Source: Oligoflexia bacterium (GTDB lineage: Bacteria; Bdellovibrionota; UBA1018; CAIMNF01). Taken from it: a stretch of DNA of 22,585 nt. The DNA lies in NCBI GenBank assembly GCA_903858975.1, contig CAIOKW010000243.1, positions 1 to 22,585 of the forward strand, read 5' to 3'. The notes below the pieces were generated by a model that was not told the DNA's origin, searched no databases, and worked only from the letters and a program-made list of their open reading frames with translations. This document shows, in pieces, positions 1 through 6,845 of the stretch. The first letter of the stretch is position 1. Every line of letters begins with the position of its first letter. The translations under genes were made by a program, and so were the position numbers.

Positions 1-40
1 AGTATAGATATTAAGACAAATCGCTACCTGACTTGGATAT

Positions 41-994
41 GTGATTCTGGCTCTCTCCAATCATCTTTGGATTGTTAACTTATCACGGGTCATTGATGGA
101 ATTACTGCCGGCAACATCACGGTTGCTCAAGCGGCCATTTCGGATATTACAAAGCCACACGAACGCGCAAAAGCGTTCTCCTTGATCGGTGTTTCATTTG
201 GACTTGGATTCTTTGTAGGTCCGGCGATTGCGGCCCTGCTCACTCATTTTGGAAATCAAGCCCCAGCATGGGGTGCGGCAGGTCTTTCATTTTGCAGCAT
301 TCTTTGCACGACCTTTCTTTTCAAAGACTCCGAACAAGCTCACCAAGAGAAAAAGCCTTTTCGAATTACGGCCAAGGACCTCGGGGAAGCATTTAACTTT
401 AAGCCCATCTTTCAATACTTGCGCGATCCACGGATCAGGCCACTGCTTTACCAGTTTTTATTTTTTAATCTTTCATTCTCCGCACACATCTCCTGTTTTG
501 CACTCTTTGCAGAAAGAAGGCTTCACTGGCACGGAGTTCCTTTTGGCGCGAAGGAAGTCGGATACCTTTATGCCTACTTGGGGTTTTTAGGAATTGCGGT
601 TCGAAGCTGGATCATCAGCTTTTTGATTCGCAATTTTGGCGAGCGCGGGACATCAAAAATAGGATTTATCGCTCAAGGGGTGGGTTTCTCAGCCTATGCA
701 TTCGTGCACACGATTCCCGGAGCTTTGATTGCATCCACCATTTCAAGCATTGGCTCTGGCCTCATCCGTCCGTCGCTTGCTGCAATGATGTCACACTCGG
801 TTGGACCTAAAGAGCAAGGAATCGTGTTTGGAGTCGGACAGAGTCTTGCTTCAATCGCCTCAATTGTTGCTCCGATCGTAGCGGGAATTTTAATTGGCAA
901 AATGCCGCTTGCGACCTGGGCTTTATTTGCGGGGAGCACCATCTTGATGGCGTTCTTCTTTAAGGTTCCAAAGGCTGAACCAACACCCACCTAA
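41..994 (+). CDS. MFS efflux transporter (TetA/MdtG-like), 5'-truncated or decayed
   Basis: Inner-membrane drug/proton antiporter of the major facilitator superfamily, by family resemblance. The protein begins inside what would be TM3. The SRVIDGITAGN segment (about residues 15-25) and the following AQAAISDITKPHERAKAF match the TM4 to TM4-5 loop region of TetA-type 12-TM transporters. Glycine-rich TM segments then continue to the end. At 317 residues it lacks roughly 80-90 N-terminal residues (TM1-TM3) of the usual 400. The apparent start is a GTG at 41 with no clear Shine-Dalgarno. Reading the same frame upstream gives V-stop-ILRQIAT-stop-LGYVILALS, which looks like the missing TM3 interrupted by TAG (5-7) and TGA (29-31). 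It is therefore probably a pseudogene fragment, or there are sequence errors near the window edge. Family assignment is secure; intactness is not. Confidence 0.8.
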   Translation: MILALSNHLWIVNLSRVIDGITAGNITVAQAAISDITKPHERAKAFSLIGVSFGLGFFVGPAIAALLTHFGNQAPAWGAAGLSFCSILCTTFLFKDSEQAHQEKKPFRITAKDLGEAFNFKPIFQYLRDPRIRPLLYQFLFFNLSFSAHISCFALFAERRLHWHGVPFGAKEVGYLYAYLGFLGIAVRSWIISFLIRNFGERGTSKIGFIAQGVGFSAYAFVHTIPGALIASTISSIGSGLIRPSLAAMMSHSVGPKEQGIVFGVGQSLASIASIVAPIVAGILIGKMPLATWALFAGSTILMAFFFKVPKAEPTPT

Positions 995-1000
995 AATGGA

Positions 1001-1055
1001 GAGAGGGGATGATGCGTTTCGGTCTTTAGGACCGTCGTTTTCATCCCCTCTTTTT
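1001..1055 (+). terminator. Strong hairpin terminator after the MFS gene
   Basis: Seven bases after the MFS stop codon lies GAGGGGATGA (1003-1012), perfectly complementary to TCATCCCCTC (1041-1050). The stem is extended by an A-T pair and followed on the plus strand by TTTTT. A nested 5-bp stem (CGGTC 1020-1024 with GACCG 1030-1034) caps it. The T-tract makes this an intrinsic terminator for the plus strand. On the minus strand the same hairpin follows a domain-V-like element and could instead be the last stem of that RNA. The two readings are not exclusive. Confidence 0.75.
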
Positions 1056-1056
1056 C

Positions 1057-1091
1057 TCATTCCGTACATTGGGATTTCCCCAATACGGCTG
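1057..1091 (-). ncRNA. Group II intron domain V-like hairpin
   Basis: On the minus strand the element reads AGC, then a 5-bp stem CCGTA/TACGG. A 2-base 3' bulge TG precedes that TACGG arm. Above it is a second 5-bp stem TTGGG/CCCAA closed by a GAAA-containing loop. The AGC catalytic triad, GNRA-type loop, two-base YG bulge and distal UACGG arm are the hallmarks of domain V of group II self-splicing introns. The basal pairs of the canonical 34-nt domain (usually AGC...GUU) are weak here (AGC opposite AAT), so activity is uncertain. Confidence 0.55.
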
Positions 1092-1800
1092 ATCGGCTAG
1101 TTTTCCAGGAAGAGTCTTCCACAGCCATAGGTACCTTATCCAGCTTCGATGGTTCAGATACTTACGATCGGTTTACTCTTTCCCTTAGTACAGACTGATA
1201 TCAAATCTGCACCACTACTGAAGTGATAATGGGCATGGTCAGGGGCACCTCTCATCCTTAAAAAGAGAGATTCAACTGATCCGTCCACTACTCCTCACCG
1301 TAGAGGTCCTCACGTATTCACCGTTTCGCGACCTCATCCGCCACATTCGTCCACCGCTTACACGTTTCCCGGGCTCATTAACTAAGCTCACCCAGGGCGG
1401 ACAGAATGCTTCCGTGCTTTCACTTCCTCTTCTTCCTGTTCATGTCACCCTCTCCCGCACGCAAAACCCATAGGTCCGATTCTTTCGGTTCTTGACCTAT
1501 GACACTGGCCTTCATCCAGGTTTAACCGGACTCGGCATTCTGCTCTCCGCCCCATCGCTTCAGGAGTGAAGATGCGCGTTCAATGAGGTTCGCTCTCGCT
1601 GCAACCCGAACATTCGCTGCTCTCAGTAACGATACCGAGAGCTTTTCTAACCCAGCATCAAACACTCCCATCTCTGAGAATATTTGTGGGCCAGTGCTAC
1701 GGTAGCAACCGAAGGACTCTACCGGTGGGACTCAAACCCACGAGAAGAAGAAGCTAGCATCGCTGCTGTTTCTCCACCGCTTGCTTTCGCTTGCGGCATT
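1057..1800 (-). ncRNA. Large ORF-free structured RNA, group II intron-like
   Basis: No reading frame of note crosses these ~740 bases, but stems are dense. Examples are 1777-1796 (CCGC/GCGG with a GAAA loop), 1725-1741 (GTGGG/CCCAC), 1700-1724 (6 bp with a UUCG loop), 1619-1642 (GCTCTC/GAGAGC), 1469-1501 (CATAGGT/ACCTATG plus an inner CCGA/TCGG), 1349-1355 with 1396-1402, and 1303-1335 (GAGGTC/GACCTC). Several stems contain a pair that is G-U on the minus strand but A-C on the plus strand, which fixes the sense strand as minus. Near its 3' end, at 1057-1091, is a hairpin matching group II intron domain V. This is consistent with an intron ribozyme core lacking its reverse transcriptase, or with another large ornate ncRNA class. 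Exact ends are unknown, and I did not find a clear GUGYG 5' end. Confidence 0.55.
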
Positions 1801-1905
1801 GATATATAAAGCATGATTGATGCCAGGGCCGGAATGCGAATGAGACTCAGGTTTTTCAATTCCTAGGCTTGAATTGGGATAAATCACCCCAAATCAGGAG
1901 ACCTT

Positions 1906-3033
1906 CTATTTAAAGTAAGTCAGATCAAACGCATTTGAGACTAAATCCTGAGAATCAATCCAACACCCTAGCACGGTCAGATCTTTTGCGTCTGCATCAC
2001 TCGCTCGGCATTCTTGATGTTCGTGAGTGTTTGATCCTTTTTTCTGACAAAGACAGCTAAAATGATCCGTCCAGAAATTCGTCCCGTAAGTATTTCGAAT
2101 CAAATACTGGCATCCACCCTGAGCTCCGGGGCGCTGACCCACAATCATGGAATAGTGCGCGGAGCATTCGCTCTGATTCAGAGCCATTCCGAGAAAACGA
2201 AAGGGACTATGAATGCCGCGATACCCTGGACCCTCATCCAGGATTTTGTAGCAGTATCCAATTCCCAGTGGCTCGTCGCGCGCTAGCGTCTTCTCAATGC
2301 GCCTAGTAAATTTCCGATTGCTTGCAAATCCGAGCCCCATCGACTCACGACTTGGTAAGGTCACCGGCAAAAGTGCCTCTCCTTTACATTCTGAGAACAC
2401 TTCATCCATCAAAGTCTCAAGTCTTTGACCCTTAAAATAATGGGTCATAAAATGAAATTTATCCTTCAGTGAATACTGAATCTTTCCCTCGAAATAAGGT
2501 AAGGCAGCAACTTTTTCATAGGCCCGACCATAGACTGCCTCATTGGTCTTTAGGTCACCAAAAGGAACTTGGTATTCGTCCCAAAGGGTTTGGAAGAAAA
2601 ACATCAGATCGGGCTCACTCAGATTTACGTTTCCATTCCGAAGGCGTTCGACTGCTCGATTCACCACCGAGGCCCTGCAGATCCCATTACGCTCAAGGCT
2701 ATTAAAAACCCAAGTCATCCGTGAAAAATCAAGACTGTCCGGATTCCAATGGATCGGAACATTGATTTTATGAATCAAGGCCGTCCACAGTGGCGAAGTC
2801 AAATCACTTGAATCGGGATCTTGATTGAATCTCCAAAAATCAATCATTTGCGAGGCAGTATACGCGTAGCAGGTACTCATTTCTCCCTGATTATAAATGG
2901 GGATCCGATCAAAGGGATGATGGGGAAGGTCATAGAGATTCACCGGAGTGCACGCTTCAGAGTCCATGCCTTCAGCGAAGCATGGAGCCAGCGCTAAAAA
3001 CAAACTCAGGAATGCAACTCGGAGTAATTTCAT
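1906..3033 (-). CDS. Secreted papain-like (C1-type) cysteine peptidase, putative
   Basis: Exported protein of 375 residues with a signal peptide (hydrophobic 5-19, likely cleaved after Ala20). Three regions match the papain fold's active site. NQGEMSTCYAY contains Gln49 (oxyanion hole) and Cys55 (nucleophile), as in the family's QGxCGSCWAF. His293 sits in SAHYSMIVG, as in the family's HAVxxVGY. Asn314 sits in RNTYGTNFW, as in the family's NSWGxxW. The order and spacing (Cys, then His about 240 residues on, then Asn 21 residues later) fit C1 peptidases with an enlarged central region. Many extra cysteines suggest disulfides, hence a periplasmic or extracellular location. No obvious propeptide is visible: Gln49 lies only about 28 residues after the signal peptide. 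No strong Shine-Dalgarno precedes the ATG. The structured-RNA region lies just downstream on the same strand. The substrate cannot be told from sequence. Confidence 0.65.
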   Translation of the reverse strand: MKLLRVAFLSLFLALAPCFAEGMDSEACTPVNLYDLPHHPFDRIPIYNQGEMSTCYAYTASQMIDFWRFNQDPDSSDLTSPLWTALIHKINVPIHWNPDSLDFSRMTWVFNSLERNGICRASVVNRAVERLRNGNVNLSEPDLMFFFQTLWDEYQVPFGDLKTNEAVYGRAYEKVAALPYFEGKIQYSLKDKFHFMTHYFKGQRLETLMDEVFSECKGEALLPVTLPSRESMGLGFASNRKFTRRIEKTLARDEPLGIGYCYKILDEGPGYRGIHSPFRFLGMALNQSECSAHYSMIVGQRPGAQGGCQYLIRNTYGTNFWTDHFSCLCQKKGSNTHEHQECRASDADAKDLTVLGCWIDSQDLVSNAFDLTYFK

Positions 3034-3235
3034 TGGAATCTGGTTCTACAGAGCGACTCATGAGTTGTAAAGCCAACAATCAGTGTCATTTTGACCTCTT
3101 GATCCTGAGCTCTGCACTGGTGCCGGAATTGGACCCCCTGCGCTAAAATTAATAAAAGAACCAATATAATTAATAACCTAGAAATCAACGCAACATGGCA
3201 CAAGCTTTGCTCTATAAGAAGGCAGGGGGTTCGAT

Positions 3236-3373
3236 ATGAAAATCGCAATCAGATTGTACTTAGCAGCCATCATCGTTCTTGGAGTTCTTCAAATCAAGCG
3301 TGCCAGCGCCGACCTTGAGCTGATTGCATTAACCGCTCAAAATCAAGTCGCTGCCACTACAGCATGCCGATGA
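3236..3373 (+). CDS. Small secreted peptide, hypothetical (45 aa)
   Basis: A short ATG frame preceded by a good Shine-Dalgarno (AGGGGG about 6 bases upstream). It encodes 45 residues with a convincing signal peptide: basic MKIAIR, hydrophobic core to about residue 20, and cleavage after RASA at about residue 25. That leaves a mature peptide of only about 20 residues ending in Cys-Arg. It is divergent from the papain-like gene and runs 17 bases into the 3' end of the convergent ABC permease gene. It may be a genuine small exported peptide or the remnant start of a longer exported protein. Function unknown. Confidence 0.4.
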   Translation: MKIAIRLYLAAIIVLGVLQIKRASADLELIALTAQNQVAATTACR

Positions 3374-4898
3374 GATCTCGAATGGAAGGCGCCAATCTCT
3401 GAATTTCTTCTTTCGAATAAAAGGCTACCGACTTATTCCACTCACTGGTTTTAGGTGTTCTCAGAGCAGCAGTTCGAATACAAAAGTTAAGCTGGGCAAT
3501 TTCGACGCTCGTCACGTCGCTCAAATCTTTTGTTGCCCACTCTTTGCAATTGATCTGCGGCTCTACCCAATCCTTTGTGCTCACTTTGTCGGCCTTAACA
3601 TCCGCATAGAAGTCAAAAGACAACAGACTCGCTCTTAAAACTGACAAAGTCCGGAGGATCTCAGCCGAGGTGTAGATTGAAAATAAATCACTATCCGTCA
3701 TCGTCTTCAATCGTTCTACTAAGGGCCCAGAACAGTCTTGCTCCACATACTTTCGACAAAGCAAAACACCCATCACAAAACTATGGCGCCCTGGCGAAGT
3801 GATAAACTCTTTTACCTCTTCTGCTTTGATCTGCGCATGAAGAAGCCGCATATAGAATTGAGGACGTGGATCTAATTTGAGTTCATCATATCGGGCGAGG
3901 AGCTCTAATACCTTGGCTTTATCAAAAGTCTCTGGCGTTAGTCTCTTTTCGATCGCAATAATCAATTTAGGATCGGGTTTTGATTTCAACCACACGTCGA
4001 CATTGACAAGATTCAAAATGCGCGGATAAGAATCAAAAATTTCTTGAATCACCCGTGAATCCTGAACGCCACTAAAAATCTGAACGAGGCGTGCCTCTGG
4101 GATCGGCAATGCGGTAACTCCCAAAAACTTCTGTGCACCGATCACCCGACTCACCTGAGAAGACTTAAGATCCTCATTAGCTATCCCATACACGATGGAC
4201 ATCTGCGCGAGCACCAGAAGGGTGATCCCATAGCGGATCGCTCTTTTCACCTCTGGATAAAGGGCCAGTTCACGATTCAATGCTTGATAAAAAAACCACC
4301 ACTCGCCGGCGAGAATCATCGACAAACTCAAATACAGTGAATTCACTTGGGTGAGTATGTAAAATGCAGATGCAAATAGAACTAAGTAGAGAAACTTAAA
4401 TCGGAGCGGGATATTTTGAACTCGAATCGAATTGAAACGATTCACAAAAGGGTTAAAAGTACTGAAAAAGAATCCGCCAAAGAGAATTGAAAGGTACATC
4501 AAAGACTCAGCAGAACTGAGATGACCGTGAAAATCAAACACTTGAATCGCTTGTTCAAGAAAGGAATGCGGCACTTCTGATTTGTTGCGCAAGAATAATC
4601 CTGCCGCATAAGCAAACCACACGAGCCCCATCAGTCCAAGATTGATGAGTGATGAAAAGAGTGCGGCTAAAAAGATTCCGAGCTTACTGACTGGTAGACT
4701 CTTAATCCAGCTTGTATTTTTTTGGATAAATGCGGCACCCACAAAGCCGCCCCCTAAAAATAAAACCAGAGGAAGCGCTAAGACCTCTTGATCCACTCCA
4801 AGTTTTGGCCCAATGAAAAGCAAGGCCATTCCCGCAGCGAGGATATAAAACCAGATCTTAAGATATTCCCATAAAAATAGGCCGATCAGACGAATCAT
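3357..4898 (-). CDS. ABC exporter membrane subunit with large C-terminal domain
   Basis: Membrane partner of the ATPase encoded just upstream; the two genes overlap by 4 bases (ATGA), so they are translationally coupled. The first ~235 of 513 residues contain about six hydrophobic segments, roughly at 10-30, 37-58, 72-103, 130-150, 168-190 and 225-240. This is the layout of ABC-2 type permeases. The remaining ~270 residues are hydrophilic, Leu/Glu/Lys-rich and look helical (for example segments around KLIIAIEKRLTPETF and KVLELLARYDELK). Several cysteines occur near the C terminus. ABC-2 permeases usually end with their last TM, so this tail is an unusual addition. The substrate is unknown. 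I infer permease function from the operon partner and topology, not from a specific motif. Confidence 0.65.
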   Translation of the reverse strand: MIRLIGLFLWEYLKIWFYILAAGMALLFIGPKLGVDQEVLALPLVLFLGGGFVGAAFIQKNTSWIKSLPVSKLGIFLAALFSSLINLGLMGLVWFAYAAGLFLRNKSEVPHSFLEQAIQVFDFHGHLSSAESLMYLSILFGGFFFSTFNPFVNRFNSIRVQNIPLRFKFLYLVLFASAFYILTQVNSLYLSLSMILAGEWWFFYQALNRELALYPEVKRAIRYGITLLVLAQMSIVYGIANEDLKSSQVSRVIGAQKFLGVTALPIPEARLVQIFSGVQDSRVIQEIFDSYPRILNLVNVDVWLKSKPDPKLIIAIEKRLTPETFDKAKVLELLARYDELKLDPRPQFYMRLLHAQIKAEEVKEFITSPGRHSFVMGVLLCRKYVEQDCSGPLVERLKTMTDSDLFSIYTSAEILRTLSVLRASLLSFDFYADVKADKVSTKDWVEPQINCKEWATKDLSDVTSVEIAQLNFCIRTAALRTPKTSEWNKSVAFYSKEEIQRLAPSIRDLIGML

Positions 4899-5779
4899 GA
4901 TGCCACTCCCCGATCACGCGTGAAGTAGATAAAAAGCTCTTCAGTGGTAATGGCACGCTTATCCATTAAGGTTTCAGCATTTTCCAACCGTGCCGCTTCG
5001 AACTTGGAGCGAACCATAATGTAGGACTCTGATGCGTCGGAATTGAGACCCACTGAAATACAGTGAGGTGTTTGAAAAAATGGATTCTGGTTCCCTGCGA
5101 GTCTTCGCAGTTTCACATAATGATTTTTCACATCTTTTATAGATTGATTGATCTGAATCTTTTTATTTTCAATGAGCCAGATATGATCCACATAGCGCTC
5201 TACCTCTGAAACGAGGTTTGTCGCCATCACTACTGAACCCCCGGACTTACAAAAGGCTCCCAGATATTCCATCACGTAAGCCCTTGCGCTGGCATCTAAG
5301 ACGGAGGTGATCTCATCCAGAAAAAGCACTTTCGGTTTAATCGCGACGGCCGCTGCAAACGCGATCTGCATTTTTTGACCGCGCGAAAACTGCTGAAAGC
5401 GTTTTTTAGGGTCCACTTTGAATCGAGTGATAAAACTATCGAATAGTTCTTGGTCCCAGTTCCGAAAAAATTTTGCGTAGCTTTTATAGAAGTCAGAAAT
5501 ATTGCTCGAAACCTGAATGTCTATGGTTTCTGAAACATACCCAATCTGGTGGTTGACCTCTTGATCGCTTCCTGAAAAAGGAATACCAAAAGCAAGACCA
5601 CCGCCAAAATCGGGAGCTTCATGGCGCATCAGGATTCTCATGAGTGTTGATTTCCCTGCTCCATTCTTTCCTAAGAGTGCGTAGAAAACCCCTGCATTGA
5701 TCCCAAGTGAGACATTATCGAGAACTTTCTGTTTAAAGTACGACTTCGTAACATCAGTGATCTGGATCAGATTAGCCAT
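4895..5779 (-). CDS. ABC transporter ATP-binding protein (YtrB/ABC-2 exporter type)
   Basis: Cytoplasmic ATPase powering the adjacent membrane subunit. Visible motifs are Walker A GKNGAGKST (residues 37-45), a degenerate signature FSRGQK (131-136, usually LSGGQ), and Walker B VLFLDE (151-156) followed by the D-loop SVLD. The switch histidine that normally follows Walker B by about 30 residues appears as Asn188 in MATNLVSEVE. The SRG-type signature and the C-terminal ~80-residue extension resemble YtrB-like and other ABC-2 ATPases. At 294 residues the length is normal. First gene of a two-gene operon; a possible promoter lies 22-51 bases upstream. The His-to-Asn change may slow or alter hydrolysis, but the other catalytic residues are intact. 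Confidence 0.88.
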   Translation of the reverse strand: MANLIQITDVTKSYFKQKVLDNVSLGINAGVFYALLGKNGAGKSTLMRILMRHEAPDFGGGLAFGIPFSGSDQEVNHQIGYVSETIDIQVSSNISDFYKSYAKFFRNWDQELFDSFITRFKVDPKKRFQQFSRGQKMQIAFAAAVAIKPKVLFLDEITSVLDASARAYVMEYLGAFCKSGGSVVMATNLVSEVERYVDHIWLIENKKIQINQSIKDVKNHYVKLRRLAGNQNPFFQTPHCISVGLNSDASESYIMVRSKFEAARLENAETLMDKRAITTEELFIYFTRDRGVAS

Positions 5780-5800
5780 AATAGTGATTACTCAATCTAT

Positions 5801-5830
5801 ATTATGGGCTCCCAGGAAGGGAAAAATCAA
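5801..5830 (-). promoter_or_regulatory. Candidate sigma-70-like promoter of the ABC operon
   Basis: On the minus strand, TTGATT (5825-5830) and CATAAT (5801-5806) are separated by 18 bases. They lie just upstream of the ATPase start at 5779, leaving a leader of roughly 15-20 bases. The match to TTGACA/TATAAT is moderate; it is a weak call made by eye. Confidence 0.3.
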
Positions 5831-5839
5831 GGTCGCATT

Positions 5840-6442
5840 TTACCAGTTAAACCAGTGCGGAAAATGAAATCTCCTCCGGTGGTGTGGACGAGGCTCGCTC
5901 GGTGATGCCGATGGAGTGGCTGCTGGAGTCGCTGAGGGGGTTGCCACCGGAATCACCACTGGAGTTGGATACGGTGTCGCAATCGGTGTCGGATATGGCG
6001 TAGCGACGGGTACCACGACTACAGGCGCTGGAGTTGGGCTTGGATCCAGTATGACGGCCCCGACCTCAGGGGCACCTTGATCGATCCAGGTATTCAATAA
6101 AGTAATCTGGTCGGCCTGTAAGGGACCATTCGGAGGCATGGATTGCTGGGTGATAGCCACACTTTTTACGATATCCAGCGCAGCCTTCACATGCGCATAA
6201 GTATCGAGCGAAATCCCGGCCGACGGCCGAGAGGCACCATGACAACTGATACAACTGGGTTGAAATACCCCTTGATTGACTTGCGCATAAGAAATTCCGG
6301 CATTAGTCCCGCTTGTCGAGGCAGTAATCGCAGAAAGGTCTATCGGAAGCGAGGCATGCTTGGTCTCATACACACCGCAACCCATCACGGACAACAAAGA
6401 AATAGAAAAAATCGTAGAATAAATACTCAAACGTACTCCCAT
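5840..6442 (-). CDS. Cytochrome c-like lipoprotein with Pro/Thr-rich tail
   Basis: Envelope lipoprotein with one predicted covalent heme. I start it at the ATG at 6442, preceded by TTGAGGTG seven bases upstream, rather than the GTG at 6451. It begins MGVRLSIYST and has a lipobox VMGC with lipidated Cys22. A CISCH heme motif (Cys64, Cys67, His68) is followed about 34 residues later by SMPPNG, whose Met102 is the likely axial ligand, and then by LLNTWIDQGAPE. This is the usual layout of short cytochrome c domains in exported proteins of many bacteria. Residues from about 130 are a low-complexity tail of VATPYPTP/IATPYPTP repeats and ATPSATP-type runs, ending in basic and aromatic PHHRRRFHFPHWFNW. 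The tail probably spans the cell wall or binds another envelope component. No redox partner is adjacent. Confidence 0.75.
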   Translation of the reverse strand: MGVRLSIYSTIFSISLLSVMGCGVYETKHASLPIDLSAITASTSGTNAGISYAQVNQGVFQPSCISCHGASRPSAGISLDTYAHVKAALDIVKSVAITQQSMPPNGPLQADQITLLNTWIDQGAPEVGAVILDPSPTPAPVVVVPVATPYPTPIATPYPTPVVIPVATPSATPAATPSASPSEPRPHHRRRFHFPHWFNW

Positions 6443-6845
6443 GTACAGCACCTCAATCCTGATATAAAAATATCATGCGAATGAGCCTTCCTCTTTTAAC
6501 ATTTGGAAGTAAAAAGCTAGTCGGCTTGCTCCTTAAATCTATGAGGCCATTCTCCAAGCCTTCTGAACTCACGCTTCTGATTTTTGGGACCCAATTTAGT
6601 GCAGAGTAGAATCAGCTTGATATGAAAAGTGATTCCGAGCTGATCCCCGGTTTGAGTGAAGTCTCAGTCAGTAAGCTGAGTTCGATTCAAATGCCAAATA
6701 TTCTGATTTTATCGGACCTCACTGTAACTGCTCGTCATTGTTGCTATAGCGGGTAAAATCCTTGCGTTGAAATGCCAAAATGAATGATTATCGAAGGTCT
6801 CGTGAGTTTGACTTCAGCGATCATTTCTTATATTCCTCCCATCCA
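6443..6845. other. Intergenic region between divergent genes, no clear gene
   Basis: About 400 bases separating the cytochrome-like lipoprotein from the S51 peptidase, so both promoters should lie here. I see no convincing hairpin terminator or RNA gene. A 44-codon frame at 6622-6756 (plus) has no good ribosome site and no signal peptide, so I do not call it. Codons 6780-6845 are open in frame with the S51 gene but read as hydrophilic sequence ahead of a normal signal peptide. Confidence 0.4.

Noticed and set aside
1725..1741. tRNA T-arm-like hairpin (GTGGG, TTTGAGT loop, CCCAC on the minus strand)
   Set aside because: No matching acceptor, anticodon or D stems at tRNA spacing; better read as one stem of the larger structured RNA.
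1857..1892. Overlapping short hairpins (CAATTC/GAATTG and TTGGG/CCCAA) after the papain-like gene
   Set aside because: Stems are short, mutually exclusive and lack a T-tract on the minus strand, so I do not call a terminator.
3030..3248. 72-codon minus-strand ORF with a hydrophobic stretch, overlapping the start of the papain-like gene
   Set aside because: It begins at a TTG with no ribosome site and covers the likely divergent promoter and the Shine-Dalgarno of the small plus-strand ORF.
6622..6756. 44-codon plus-strand ORF
   Set aside because: Weak ribosome site, no signal peptide or recognisable motif; expected by chance in a 400-base gap.
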